Source: Hexactinellida sp. DTS-2022 (lineage: Eukaryota; Porifera; Hexactinellida). Taken from it: a DNA stretch of 64,000 bases. The DNA lies in NCBI GenBank assembly GCA_028753945.1, contig JAPNXP010000004.1, positions 5,270,001 to 5,334,000 of the forward strand. The letters are read 5' to 3'. How positions within the stretch are numbered: position 1 is the first letter of the stretch; the number at the start of each line of letters is the position of its first letter. A model generated the notes under the pieces. It had not been told where the DNA came from and made no database searches. It saw only the letters and a program-made list of their open reading frames with translations. The position numbers and the translations under genes were made by a program. This document shows positions 29,533 to 41,483 of the stretch, piece by piece.

Positions 29533-30051
29533 TCCTATTATTGTGTCTGTACATAGAGATTCTAACAGGAATCAGTTCCTCTATAGAGACACCTATTATT
29601 GTGTCTGTACATAGAGATTCTAACAGGAATCAGTTCCTCTATAGAGACACCTATTATTGTGTCTGTACATAGAGATTCTAACAGGAATCAGTTCCTCTAT
29701 AGAGACACCTATTATTGTGTCTGTACATAGAGATTCTAACAGGAATCTGTTCCTCTATAGAGACACCTATTACTGTGTCTGTACATAGAGATTCTAACAG
29801 GAATCAGTTCCTCTATAGAGACACCTATTATTGTGTCTGTACATAGAGATTCTAACAGGAATCAGTTCCTCTATAGAGACACCTATTATTATGTTTGTAC
29901 ATAGAGATTCTAACAGGAATCAGTTCCTCTATAGAGACACCTATTATTATGTTTGTACATAGAGATTCTAACAGGAATCAGTTCTTCTATAGAGACACCT
30001 ATTATTGTGTCTGTACATAGAGATTCTAACAAGAATCAGTTCCTCTATAGA
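29533..30051 (+). repeat. 58-bp satellite array 1, about nine units
   Basis: Tandem units start GTGTCTGTACATAGAGATTC at exact 58-bp spacing (for example 29543 and 29601). Each unit has a CTCTATAGAG palindrome and a GGAA-TCAG-TTCC inverted repeat. Units differ by one or two bases. The same unit forms arrays at 33424 (inverted) and 60436. Confidence 0.97.
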
Positions 30052-30734
30052 AATTCGTAGAAATACCTTATCTATTTTGGGCCATATTGTAACAAACTAG
30101 TTGGAATTCCCTTTAAACTTTATACAATTACAGTTCAAACCATTAATACCTGTAATTACTGATGATTTAATGTTTTTACATAGAAGCCGTCAGTATAATG
30201 TAACAGGATGATTGGCCAAAGTTGCATATTTTTCTTCAAATAGTCATTATTGATGAATGGCTACTATTGACAATAACATTTCATCATAGTCACGACATAG
30301 TGCATTAAGATTTTTATATTTTTGAGTTTTCAGTATGGTATGTTGGTAACCATGGTGATATTCAAGGTTGGAATTTAACCCTGTTAAGATATGTAATAGC
30401 GCCTGATTTTGTATGCTTAAAATTATTATTTATATTACAGGTAGATTATTACCATGGATCGATTTGTATATTATTTGTATATTGCACCTGTATACATAAT
30501 AATCCATTGTATTATCAATCACTTTCACAAGTAATTTATTGTTTAATAAGTTATATAAGAAATTTATTATCCATTGTATAATTGGGTAAACTAAATATCA
30601 ATATAGAGGACCAATTTTCAGGCGCGTAAACTTTGGTGTGCTAGGAGGGCCTGGAATTTCAAACAGGAACTAACTCCACAAACTTAGTTGAATAGATGGC
30701 GAGCAAAATGCTACCATAACTAGATGAAACAAAT

Positions 30735-30879
30735 ACACCAGTGGGCAATTGGCCCAAAGTGGACTATTAGAGAGTATGGACTATTACACATATATAGATA
30801 GTTGATTTGGAAAAGTAAATAAGTGGACTATTAGAAAAGTGGACTATTAGAGAAGTGGACAATTAGAGAGAACAGACTG
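30735..30879. mobile_element. Family I MITE, left end missing
   Basis: From CACCAGTGGGCAATTGGCCC to GAGAGAACAGACTG. Confidence 0.82.
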
Positions 30880-31755
30880 TACAGTGGAACCTCGGAATTA
30901 CGGTCAACTTCGGGACAGATGAAAATGGCCGTAATTGTGAAATAAATAATGTTAATATCTACTATATTAAGTCAAACTGGACTTTAAAAAGTTCCTGGAA
31001 TATAAAAATCAGCATCATATTCACACAAAATTAACATATTTATTCCGAAAAATCGAAGTATTTTTGGGTCGTGTACTAACGAAGTTTATGCCTTACCTAA
31101 TAAGGATGGTTGAATTCAAATGTTAGCACAATTTACTTCACAGTGAATTATGGTAACTTGTTAGCATTTGCATGCAACTGTCTATGCTAAATTTGTAACC
31201 ACAAACAGGCTGTTTTCATATGAATTTGAATGCTAATTATTTTTGTATAGTGTATTACATATTTTCAGAATATAAGTGACTAAATAAATATTCACAGAAT
31301 AGATATTAATTTGAACTTACCAGTTGTATCTCTACAAATGGAGTTAGTACAAATAATCTTTCAATTTACATTTTTAATTTTTCCAATTAATGGTTCAATT
31401 CATGTTTTAAGTTTCTATAGTTAATTTGTACTTTAATAATATCACTTTCAATATTATAGTTTGATTCTTTGTTGTATATAATGATGTAATATTGTTGTTG
31501 TTTACTTTATCTTACTATACATTATTAGTTTTGTATAATTAATTTTGTAGTTATTGTCTAATCTTGTTAAGTGACTGTTTCAGGTAAACAAAAACAGGAT
31601 TATTACATCTAATTAAACATTTATCTACAAAATTTATTATTGAAAACAACTGTGGTTTGTTAATACCCCGAAATCCACTTGTTTGTAGTGAAATTGAACT
31701 AATTTGTTAACATAATTGTATATTGAAAAAATCCACAAATATACACTTTAACTTA

Positions 31756-31997
31756 CAGTTTACTCGGCTTAATAGAGTCAGTTTTGTTCCAGGGTAATTT
31801 GACCCAATTAAGCGGATAAATCTATTAACCGAAAATATTTTGAGTCAAACAATAATTATGTACTATAAATCCTGTGAAATTTTGACCCAATTAAGCGGAG
31901 AAATCTATTAACCGGTGGCTCTATTAAGCTTTTTTCTCGGCTTAATTGGGTCAAAGTGACCTGGTCCCGAGGTGACTCTATTAAGTGGAGTCGATTG
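31756..31997. mobile_element. Family F MITE, internally duplicated
   Basis: CAGTTTACTCGGCTTAATAG to GTGGAGTCGATTG. Longer than other copies because the GACCCAATTAAGCGGA block appears twice. Confidence 0.82.
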
Positions 31998-32430
31998 AGT
32001 TGTAATTGCATTCAAATATAATATTCAAAATGTTGAAAGTCAGTCATATGTTTTGCAGGCAGTTAAATGGAAATTTATTGCTTTCTATAATACTTTAATT
32101 ATTCACAAGATCCAATTAACTTTCTATCTTGATATTCTAACCAAAAATGGTACAAAATGTTAAACCAGATGTGAGGTTCATTATACTATACTAATATACA
32201 TAATTATCAGGTGTATTCATAAGTTCTAATATAATATTAAATCTCACAACGTGATACTTTCACAATAGCAAACTACATAGAATTGTAATAATTATTTATA
32301 ATATTTAATGAAAAGCTGGTAGGATTTACGTCTATTCCTTATAAGCTAAAAATCTAAATTTTGTTAAATATTAGTTAGATTAGTCAGATTTAATCTTAAT
32401 TTAAACATGCTCGCATATGCTAATAAGGTA

Positions 32431-32589
32431 CAGTCGAAATCGGATTATTTTGTCACCGGATTATTTTGTCCTAATATTCGAGGAAAAATCTGATTTACCA
32501 TTACGAATTATCGGGTTTATTTGTCTTATCGGATTATTTTGTCGAATTATCCATGCAAAGAATTGGACAAAATAATCCGATTTCGACTG
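32431..32589. mobile_element. Family G2 MITE (CGGATTATTTTGTC motif)
   Basis: CAGTCGAAATCGGATTATTT to CCGATTTCGACTG. Same outline and CCATGCAAAGAATTGG core as family G, but every internal motif is the altered version. Confidence 0.92.
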
Positions 32590-32753
32590 TATTTGCATTC
32601 TTTAAATGACAAAAAGACATTTTTATTTTTTCAGTAGTCATTTAGCTTAAATTATGTGCACATTTACTTAATATTATTATTACGTATTTACTATTCGTGA
32701 AATTATTTTAATTCATACACCTTTATTGTTTTCAAATTAATGCATATTCAGTA

Positions 32754-32951
32754 CAGTCAGGTCTGCTTATTATAAAAATTTTTCGTCTGATTAATATGAA
32801 AGATTGAAACTTATTATTATGAACAAGCCCTATGGTCCCAATTTAACAACTTACATACCGTTTGTATTAAGTTGAGTTCGCTTATTATGAAGTCTCTCTA
32901 TTATGAACACAATTTTTGGTCCATTGAATGTTCATAATAAGAACCTGACTG
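32754..32951. mobile_element. Family D MITE
   Basis: CAGTCAGGTCTGCTTATTAT to AAGAACCTGACTG. Confidence 0.92.
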
Positions 32952-33423
32952 AATTTTATTCTTCTGCCCAACACAATAAGCATACCTAGATTATTGTGGA
33001 CTTATTGTTAATAGGGATTCGGTAATAGTAAATTTGCGCGCCTAAATTTGTATTATCCCGCCAATAATTATGATTAATTAATCCGTCACATTAGAAGATC
33101 TAAAATCTTAAAGCCATTTATTTCAAAAGTAAACAGCCAAACAAATCTTCAAACAATACTTTTACGAAACCCCCGCCTGTTTACCATTAAACACTATTAA
33201 TTGTTATTGATTTCTCTATTTTAATGACACCAAATGTCTTTATCAAATGTTTGATAGATATCCTTGTGATTGCGATTATTTTGTATAATTCAAGGGATTC
33301 AAGTTATTAGTGATTCATTGGACTTTTGAGTCTTTCTTTGCCTCTAAAGATTCGGTAATTCATGAAATTCTCTGAAATTAGAAATTACTCATATTTATTA
33401 GGTAACTTGATTATACATCTGGT

Positions 33424-34110
33424 GAACTGATTCCTGTTAGAATCTCTATGTACAAACACAATATTAGGTGTCTCTATAGAGGAACTGATTCCTGTTAGAA
33501 TATCTATCTACAGACACAATATTAGGTGTCTCTATAGAGGCACTGATTCCTGTTAGAATATCTATGTACAGACACAATATTAGGTGTCTCTATAGAGGAA
33601 CTGATTCCTGTTAGAATCTCTATGTACAGACACAATAATAGGTGTCTCTATAGAGGAACTGATTCCTGTTAGAATCTCTATGTACAGACACAATAATAGG
33701 TGTCTCTATAGAGGAACTGATTCCTGTTAGAATCTCTATGTACAGACACAATAATAGGTGTCTCTATAGAGGAACTGATTCCTGTTAGAATCTCTATGTA
33801 CAGACACAATAATAGGTGTCTCTATAGAGGAACTGATTCCTGTTAGAATCTCTATGTACAGACACAATAATAGGTGTCTCTATAGAGGAACTGATTCCTG
33901 TTAGAATCTCTATGTACAGACACACTAATAGGTGTCTCTATAGAGGAACTGATTCCTGTTAGAATCTCTATGTACAGACACAATAATAGGTGTCTCTATA
34001 GAGGAACTGATTCCTGTTAGAATCTCTATGTACAGACACAGTAATAGGTGTCTCTATAGAGGAACTGATTCCTGTTAGAATCTCTATGTACAGACACAAT
34101 AATAGGTAGA
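33424..34110 (-). repeat. 58-bp satellite array 2, about twelve units, inverted
   Basis: The same 58-bp unit in reverse orientation to arrays 1 and 3. The central units are nearly identical to one another while the left-most units carry more changes. Confidence 0.97.
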
Positions 34111-36210
34111 GGATTTAACAAAACTCTATTAATTCAAAGATTATTGAAACTCTATCTAATTAGTTTCTTTCCCACCAATAAATACCGTAAGTGGTATTCT
34201 AATTGGTACTAGAACCAACATACACATGTAATAGTTCAAATATGTAAACAGCTGAACTAATCATGTATTTCTCTGCGGTTACAACTAGACATTACAATTG
34301 AATTAATTGCTATATATTATAACATACCAATTTAAAATTGCTACCATTTACATATTTCAAGAAATCAAAAATGTGTCAGCTATTCCAACTTTATTATACG
34401 ACCACAAATATAATACTAATTTTTCACAGACCAAAATAATTTCAGACTTTTTAAATTCTTTTAAACTGATATTTTAGTTTCCTTTGTGAATTATGTTATT
34501 TCCATTTTTGATCAAAATTCTTAAAACCCGAATTAGTTTTTATCATTTTAATTTCAGTTCGGTCTAATTTTGCTATTTTGTAAACGTAGTTACATATATT
34601 TGGTAGTCCGTAATCATATTTTTCCGAATTATGAATTTATTTATTGAATTATAATACTGACTTGCTATACAAGCCGAAAAGTACATCTTAACAACTATTT
34701 GAAACATTTAATGTGGAACTATGAACTATTGATTTCCACTCCAGTCTGTATGTAATCCACTTTCTATAGATATAGAGTGAAAGTTACAATTAGTACCAAT
34801 ACAAATATATTTCGTATACTATTATGAGGTAGATTGTAATATAATCTAATTAGTGCCATGATCTCAGTTATTTAAAATATTTTCATTGACAGAAATGCAT
34901 AAGTTGTAATTGTCCAATGGGATTTGTACGATTTACTTTTGAACACTATGTGACTCACAAGTCTTTTTAATATTGAAAGTAATATTGCACTATTATTTCA
35001 ATTGGAGTCAGTTTAATTTATACAATATTAAAGTCAGGTGAAATTCATTTTCAAAACAGTGTACAACTGACAAAAAAATTGTCGGGATTATGATACCTTA
35101 TAAAGTTAGTCTATTTGGATATAGTATGCATTATTCTTAAATAAGTACTTACCAATTCAATGTCAGTATCAAAACCCTTCGCTAATCCGAACCCTATGTA
35201 TGTACATAGTATGATACATGTAAAACGTTATACAGTAGAACCTCGTTAGTAGGAATACCAGGGGACCGTCAAAATGCGTTCGCCTTATCTGGAATTCGTA
35301 TTTTGACCAATATCATTTGTAATGAAAAGGCTTTGAAGGGGACTGAAATAGTGTTGTATTAACTAATATCATTTTAATCGAAAAGGCTTTGAAGGGACTC
35401 GACCATTAGAAGTATGCAGGAAGTTTAAACACAAATATGGCTGGATAAATATTTAATCCTATATTGTTTACATGTGCAAATAACGTGACTTTTGTTAATT
35501 ATTTCTGATTAATTTCAGTTTCTAATTGTCAAAATCATTCCTTTGATTTGAAGGCAATATTTGTGTCAGATTTCCTAGCATTTTTTTATTTTTAGAATTG
35601 TTTGTAATAGTTTGTTAATGATTTTTAGTCTACAATTCTTTGCAAGAACTAATTTCTCTCAAATTAACTTTAGATACTAACAACTACATCATTAATGTGA
35701 TAGCATTTTATCTGATATTTTTATTATCTATTTATGGTGTTTATTTACATGTAAACAACAACAACAACAAAATCAACAATAATTGATAAAATCCCAAATT
35801 TTAATAGCAATATATATTAGATTATCCTTTCAATGCTAATTCCAGTATATCTTATTTCTATACAACAATAACAACAAACCCTTTTTATAACTCGTTACAA
35901 TTATACACATTCTAGACTATTTCTTTGAAAATTCAAAATAAATCAGATTTATGGTCTTTCCTTAGTTAAAATTATAAATTTATTCCCAATGGATAATCTA
36001 TATTAACTAAGATTGGTTGACTTAATTCCAACGGGTACACTTAATGAGCCCAGGGCCATATGACTAGAGACGTATAAATTTGGGTATGTAAGTTATGTAA
36101 CATATGTTTGCATTTAGGAGCACGAAAATTGCCAAGAGTCCCTATAGAGTAATACAAAACTAACCTTTTAAGCGTACAAATTCTTATTTTAGGAGTGTTC
36201 AATTATAACC
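34111..36210. other. Intergenic AT-rich stretch
   Basis: No ORF or confident exon. It holds a truncated element at 35233 and a degenerate one at 36113. A GTAAGT-like minus donor near 35155 follows a transposon-end remnant and is not supported as an exon. Confidence 0.55.
35233..35398. mobile_element. Family A MITE, right end lost
   Basis: Starts CAGTAGAACCTCGTTAGTAG; the AAAAGGCTTTGAAGGG block is duplicated at the broken end. Confidence 0.8.
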
Positions 36211-36214
36211 CTGA
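36113..36214. mobile_element. Truncated family K-like element
   Basis: TTTAGGAGCACGAAAATTGC to AATTATAACCCTGA. Confidence 0.6.
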
Positions 36215-36216
36215 TA

Positions 36217-36388
36217 GTTAATACAAACACGGTTAATACGAATTTCCGGATAAGACGAATAAACAGTTCCACAAAATCAGATCCCTACAATGGCTATTCA
36301 ATGGGTATTACTCCGGTTAATACGAACTCTGGATAAAGCGAACAAATTTTCACCGTCCGTTGGTGTTCCTACTAACGAGGTTCTACTG
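36217..36388. mobile_element. Family A MITE, left end decayed
   Basis: Subtype with TGGCTATTCAATGGGTATTA; ends CGAGGTTCTACTG about 145 bp downstream of the 36533 phosphatase stop. Confidence 0.85.
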
Positions 36389-36532
36389 TATAGTAAATAA
36401 AACTTTGTAAAATTTATCATTTGACACTTTATTGCAGTTATTGTTTAATATTAAATATAAATATTTGATGCGCAAATTGCTAATTAATCTACAAGCATTA
36501 AAGCGAAAAGGTGTTAAAGTGGCAGAAGTGGT

Positions 36533-37153
36533 TTAAGCGCGTGTTTGTAGAGTATCTTCAAATTTCATCAGTTTTAGCATAAACCCGAAATTAGGTGCAA
36601 CACATCTTCTTTTATCCTTCACCATTTTTAGAGCATCGTCCATTGAAATGCCTTTTGTCTTCATTAAATAAGCTGTGCATATAGTGGCTGATCGTGAAAT
36701 ACCAGCATTGCAGTGTACTAGAACTTTTCCTCCATTTAACCGTACACTTTCTATGATTTCAAATGCTCTTTCGAATATTTGTGAGATGTCTTCTTCACAA
36801 GTATCTAATACAGGAAGATTGTAGTAGGTTAAGTCTCCTTCAAAATAGTTTTTGCAACCTATGGCGACATTTAATACGTTATCAATCTTATTCTCTTTCA
36901 ACTGTGATTCATTTGAAGCATGCTCCTCACTTCCAAGGTATAAATACTTCAAAATTTCAGCTGGGCCTTTTGATAAATCCATGCATTCGTCATCGATCTG
37001 ATCAAATTCAATGTCATCTCCTGATGGTAAGAAATTCAATGAAATGAATTTGTTAATTTTGGGTTTGTTTTCTGGTTCAGGTGATGATGGATATGACTTT
37101 ACATATGGGAATGATCTGAAAGTCGGTTTGTTTCTTAATACTGTTTTCTCCAT
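36533..37153 (-). CDS. Dual-specificity (MKP-like) phosphatase 2 of 3
   Basis: A 206-aa DUSP with a polar, partly acidic N-terminus (1-60). Then GPAEILKYLYLGSEEHAS, LNVAIG, general-acid Asp117 in PVLDTCEED, P-loop VHCNAGISRS with Cys148 and Arg154, and APNFGFMLKL near the end. It lacks the long C-tail of the 26724 paralogue and is closer to the 52323 protein (shared PVLD-x-CE and NFGFM-x-KLM-x-FED). Minus-strand AATAAA at 36430-36435. Intronless. No kinase-docking domain; the substrate is unknown. Confidence 0.92.
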   Translation of the reverse strand: MEKTVLRNKPTFRSFPYVKSYPSSPEPENKPKINKFISLNFLPSGDDIEFDQIDDECMDLSKGPAEILKYLYLGSEEHASNESQLKENKIDNVLNVAIGCKNYFEGDLTYYNLPVLDTCEEDISQIFERAFEIIESVRLNGGKVLVHCNAGISRSATICTAYLMKTKGISMDDALKMVKDKRRCVAPNFGFMLKLMKFEDTLQTRA

Positions 37154-37200
37154 TTGTATTTATTTTACTTTTGTTTTAATTTCTCTCATTATTCTGACCT

Positions 37201-37207
37201 ATTTATA
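37201..37207 (-). promoter_or_regulatory. TATA box of the 36533 phosphatase
   Basis: GTATAAATAGG on the minus strand, 48-55 bp upstream of ATG 37153. The ten bases GTATAAATAG are identical in the 52323 paralogue. Confidence 0.65.
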
Positions 37208-37601
37208 CCATTAACTGAATCAGTTTACTTTCAATATATGGCTTTATTAAGAGAATTTGAATGACTCTATGTTACTAATGACCAACAAGCTTCTAACACA
37301 TCATAATTCCTATTAGAATAAATTATAATACTTAGATTAAATGCTGATTTCCATGACTTAAAATGTTTGTCTTTGTCAGGGATATTTTGAACCACATCAT
37401 GCAATGAACACTTACTAACGTATAAAACTTGTTCTATTGCAATGGGTTGATTTTGTCGTAATAAACATGACTTTTGTAGTGAAATACAATTGGACTCAAG
37501 TTTTATGATTATTATTGTAAGTTGTCTACCTCAACAATTTTGGCCCAATGTTATATTTATTTCCTTATTCTGTCTGAAATTTTTTTATCTCAACACGAAT
37601 A

Positions 37602-37788
37602 CAGTCAGGTCTGCTTATTGTGAACAATTTTCGTCTGCTTAATATCAACTTTTTATTATGAACAAGCCCTATGGTCCCAAATTAACAACTTACATAGGTT
37701 TGTATTAAGTTGAGTTCGCTTATTATGAGATCTCTCTAGTATGAACACAATTTTAGTCCCTTGAATGTTCATAATAAGAACCTAACTG
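37602..37788. mobile_element. Family D MITE
   Basis: CAGTCAGGTCTGCTTATTGT to AAGAACCTAACTG. Confidence 0.92.
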
Positions 37789-37792
37789 ATGC

Positions 37793-37861
37793 ATTTAGTG
37801 CTCTGGGGGAAAATCTCCATTTTTTCGTTATATCCGACTTAGTTATAACGGGAGTTGACTG
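37793..37861. mobile_element. Truncated family E MITE
   Basis: GCATTTAGTGCTCTGGGGGA to ACGGGAGTTGACTG. Confidence 0.8.
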
Positions 37862-37870
37862 TAGTATATA

Positions 37871-37987
37871 CAGGTAAACCTCCCAAAGCGGCACCTCCGA
37901 GTAGCGGCAACCTCCGAGTAGCGGCAACCTCCGAGAAGCGGCACAATATCATTCTCCCGATGGGTGCCGCTTTGGGAGGTTTACCTG
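37871..37987. mobile_element. Family P foldback with GC-rich CCTCCGAGTAGCGGCAA repeats
   Basis: CAGGTAAACCTCCCAAAGCG to TTTGGGAGGTTTACCTG (perfect ends of over 20 bp). The interior has three near-identical 17-bp units. Strikingly GC-rich for this genome. Confidence 0.88.
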
Positions 37988-38135
37988 TACTCAATTTTAT
38001 ATTTTGGAAACTATTTTTCTTGCACGTGCCAAAAGATACTCAAAGTTCATTTATGTGAACAGTAAGCATCTTTTTACCAAATAGTTTAGAAATACAAACC
38101 AACTTTTTTGACAAATAATTTATCAGCACAAACTA

Positions 38136-38689
38136 CAGTCAACTCACGTTAAAACGAAGTCGGATATAACGAAATAAATGCTTATAACGAAATTGAAAAT
38201 TTCCCCCAGAGCACAAATGCATTAATTATTATCCGCTTATAACGAATATCCGGTTAAAACGAAGGAATTTACAGGTCCCAAGCAGACATGGGGTCAAGCC
38301 CTTTCAAAAGGGCTTAAGTCCAAGCCCATCCCTTATCAGAAGGGCTTAAGCCCAAGCTCTTTTTTAAGCCCTTTTTGAAAAAGGGCTTAAGTCCAAGCTC
38401 AAGCCCTTAATAAAGGGCTTAAGTCCGGACTTAAGTCTTTTACTCTCATTATTTAGAAATCCATACCGTATTTTATTGAATAAGTGCCTTGAAAAAGGGC
38501 TTGAAAGGGCTTGAAGCTCATCTATAAAGGGCTTAAGTCCAAGTCCGGACTTAAGCCCTTTTATTAAAGGAGGACTTAAGTCCGGATTTAAGCCCTCTCA
38601 AAAATGGGCTTAAGTCCAAAGGGCTTAAGCCCTTTGGGGCTTGGCCCCATGCCTGGTCCCAAGCACTTCGTTATAGCGAGAGTTCACTG
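38136..38689. mobile_element. Family E MITE split by a family O insertion
   Basis: Family E from CAGTCAACTCACGTTAAAAC to GCGAGAGTTCACTG, interrupted at 38285-38654. Confidence 0.9.
38285..38654. mobile_element. Family O element (AAGGGCTTAAGTCC repeats)
   Basis: Ends GACATGGGGTCAAGCCC / GGGCTTGGCCCCATGCCT. Interior made of many AAGGGCTTAAGTCCGGACTT-type palindromes. The host word GGTCCCAAGCA is present on both sides, an 11-bp putative target duplication. A truncated copy lies at 45159. Confidence 0.88.
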
Positions 38690-39384
38690 TGCTTTAACCG
38701 CTTAACTAATTCTAACCCTGGACAAGACCAAGAAATGAACAATAGGCCATTCATTTGAACTTCCACATGAAAGCTAAAATGATTCTTATTTCTATAAGAA
38801 CTGTTGACATAGTTGATTTAAATTCCTTTATTAAATTGACCTTGAAAACTGTTGATTTAATATTTCAATCTAGTTCCAAATTTAATACCAAATTATGGTT
38901 TATTTTCATTAAAAATGTCAAGTAATATTTTCCTTTCGGAAATAAGTACAAATATGTTTATTATTCTCTGAATATTTTCGTCATGATATATTTACGTCAA
39001 TACTTATACATGATACTGATTATGTTCAATTAATTTCCTATTTCCTTCTTTCATTATTAAGAATACAAAGCATTTCAGTTTGATTTGTAAGAAATCTATT
39101 CATTGAGGTGAGTTCGCATTTATTTTCATATGAATCTTCATATTTTGTTGATATTATTACAGTGAAACTCGCTTTGTACTTACTTGGCTTAATTAAGTCT
39201 TACTCTCGGATATTACTTACTGTTCTTTAATAACCGATTTTTCTCCTTTCTGATCCATTATAAATGATTTGGTTAGACATATTCGTATAAGACGTACCAA
39301 TTTCTATTTCCAAGTAAACAAAATGTATTTATTTTAATTCGGTTAGTACGTACTCTAGAAACTATCAGCAGAACTCAGTTAATA

Positions 39385-39547
39385 CAGTATATGTCGGATA
39401 TAAGCACACCGGTTATAAGAACATATCGGATATAAGAACACTATGTTGGAAAACGGTTGCCATATACCCTATATAATTTATGTCACGCCGGTTATAAGCA
39501 CATCAAGTGCAGTTCCCGACGATATGCTTATAACCGGCATCCACTTT
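39385..39547. mobile_element. Family C MITE
   Basis: CAGTATATGTCGGATATAAG to ACCGGCATCCACT. Confidence 0.85.
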
Positions 39548-40348
39548 ATTTGGTTTATAAGTGTGTAGGTCTCAACTAAAATACTTTAATCTTATCGTTG
39601 AGTATGTTAAAGACTTGAATACCCTACATCATATTTATATCATTGAACAAGTCAGTTATGATTATGCATACGGATAAGACGTACCTCGGTTAGTACTTAT
39701 TTTGTTTCCCAGGGTTGTACGTCAAACTGAGTTAATGTATACAATTTTAAATCGTTTTATTATTACAACTAACTTCAAACAAGTCAAACATTAGGACTCG
39801 GTTAGTACGTATTTCAGGTTAGTAAGTACTTAATTTCTAAAGAAATTTCAATGTATTTGTAAGGTATAATCGTTTGCTACGTATTTGATGTTTAAGTCCC
39901 TCCCCACTTGATTTAGCTAGTTTATTAACGTAGTAATAATGTATACATACATTTATTGAATAAATAGCAATTTTATAGATTACTTGCGATTATTACAATT
40001 AATTAAATTTAAATCATTTCCGTAAGAATATTGTTATCATAGTTTATCATTTTATGTAACTCAATTTTGTGCATTAAATAATTGAATATATCATCGAGTG
40101 TTAACCTATTTTTTGGCGAATAACACAATTTTCAATAATCTTGAATGTTTGCATTTAAATGAACATATTAAAGATGATGTGAATAGTCTACAATAGTAAT
40201 TTTGATTTGTATATTTATTTCATAGGATTATTTGTATTTTCAGTAGAATTTCTTCAAAACTTACGTTGTAAATATACTAATACTTTAGTAATACTAGGAT
40301 AAGTTTATGCACTTCGCACATATGCAATTTTTATTGAAAATATACATA

Positions 40349-40716
40349 CAGTAAATAGAACCTCGTTAATAGAAACTCGGATAATACGAAATTCCTGTTA
40401 ACACGAACACTTTTATGTCCCCTTCAAAGCCTTTTAAATACAAATGATATTGGTTGATACGAATTCCGGATAAGGCGAACGCATTTAGAGTCCCTGTGTA
40501 TCATACAGCCATTTGTAATACGCTCCTAATCCTGATGCAATTTTAATACGTCTAAATCACAAATTAATGTTACGGTATAGGAGAAGATTCCAAATTTTTT
40601 CGCTCCTAATTCAAATTTTCCCGAAATCATACTCCAAAAGGAGCTTCTCGCGCTCCTGGATAAATTCCTGATTTAGACGGCCCCCCTCTGGTGTTCGTAC
40701 TAACGAAGTTCTACTG
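40349..40716. mobile_element. Family A MITE split by a family L element
   Basis: Starts CAGTAAATAGAACCTCGTTA and ends CGAAGTTCTACTG, with foreign sequence at 40492-40672. Confidence 0.85.
40492..40672. mobile_element. Family L element (CGCTCCTAATCCTG)
   Basis: Shares AATGTTACGGTATAGGAGA and GAGCTTCTCGCGCTCCTGGA-type blocks with 47043 and 49921. ATTTAGA occurs on both sides, a possible target duplication. Confidence 0.75.
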
Positions 40717-40855
40717 TAATCCATTTGTAAAATTTCCCATTTAATAATCCCATAATGATCAACGGATGTCTACTTTTGTATTTGAGTTTTTATCGAATAT
40801 TAGAGCAGGGATTCCCAACCTTTTGCAACTGTGGACCCCTTATAGCTTATTTATA

Positions 40856-41013
40856 CAGTCAACTCTCGTTATAACGAAGTGCTTGGGACATGTAAATCCC
40901 TTCGTTATATCCGGATATTCGTTATAAGCGGATAATAATTAATGCATTTAATGCTCTGGGGGGAAAATTCAATTTCGTTGTAAGCGGATTTTTCGTTATA
41001 TCCGACTTCGTAA
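40856..41013. mobile_element. Family E MITE, right end lost
   Basis: Starts CAGTCAACTCTCGTTATAAC. Confidence 0.85.
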
Positions 41014-41483
41014 TATTTCTATAGAATTGAATTAGATTTCCGAATGTTTGTAATTGATAAACTATTAAAACTGAAAAATGTTTGTTGTATTTGTTGTTCT
41101 TGAAATATTTCTTATTGTGTACTAAATTATTGTAAACAAATTTGTATTTCTTTATAAGAACATGCTATTTCTTTATACTTAAACTTTCATAATAGAATAA
41201 GAACTATTACAAGGATTCACTTTCATTAACTAATTTCAGTTTACTATTACAGTTGTAGTCTGTGAAAATTAGATAATCTTAAATTACATTAGTTGTAAGA
41301 CTATTTCTGTAAATAGTGATATACAAATTGTACTTCGTATAATGGGATTTATAAGATTAATTTCAGTTTCATATTACACTTTTGATAGCATTTGTATAAT
41401 GACAGACTTTCATAATTAATTGTATTTATTTATCACCAGACAAAGGTGAATTATAGATCCTAATTATAAACATTTTGTATATA

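Larger units (their letters stand above)
30052..33420. other. Intergenic stretch between satellite arrays 1 and 2
   Basis: Contains transposons at 30735, 31756, 32431 and 32754 plus a partial element at about 30882-30942. At 30441-30530 a TTACAG acceptor opens 30 codons up to a GTAATT, too weak to call an exon. Nothing else recognised. Confidence 0.5.
37215..41480. other. Gene-free stretch dominated by transposons
   Basis: Contains many elements listed separately (37602 to 41013). Between 39160 and 39900 there are degenerate repeats with CTCGGTTAGTACGTA-like motifs, probably remnants of the family at 9668. A plus-strand GTGAGT at 39108 follows only short blocked frames. No gene seen. Confidence 0.6.

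Noticed and set aside
31310..31360. TACTAAC branch site, TTTGTAG acceptor and GTAAGT donor on the minus strand
   Set aside because: They would enclose an 11-bp exon with no partner exons; kept out for lack of support.
29533..34110. 58-bp arrays as CRISPR-like repeats
   Set aside because: Units abut each other with no unique spacers, and the DNA is eukaryotic.
35150..35210. Minus-strand GTAAGT donor after an apparently coding FGLAKGFDTDIEL
   Set aside because: The upstream half is a family S transposon end (TTCGGATTAGCGAAGGG), so the frame is fortuitous.
39075..39115. Plus-strand TTTCAG ... GTGAGT as a first exon of PSMG4
   Set aside because: All frames in between are closed and there is no ATG; at most a non-coding leader exon.
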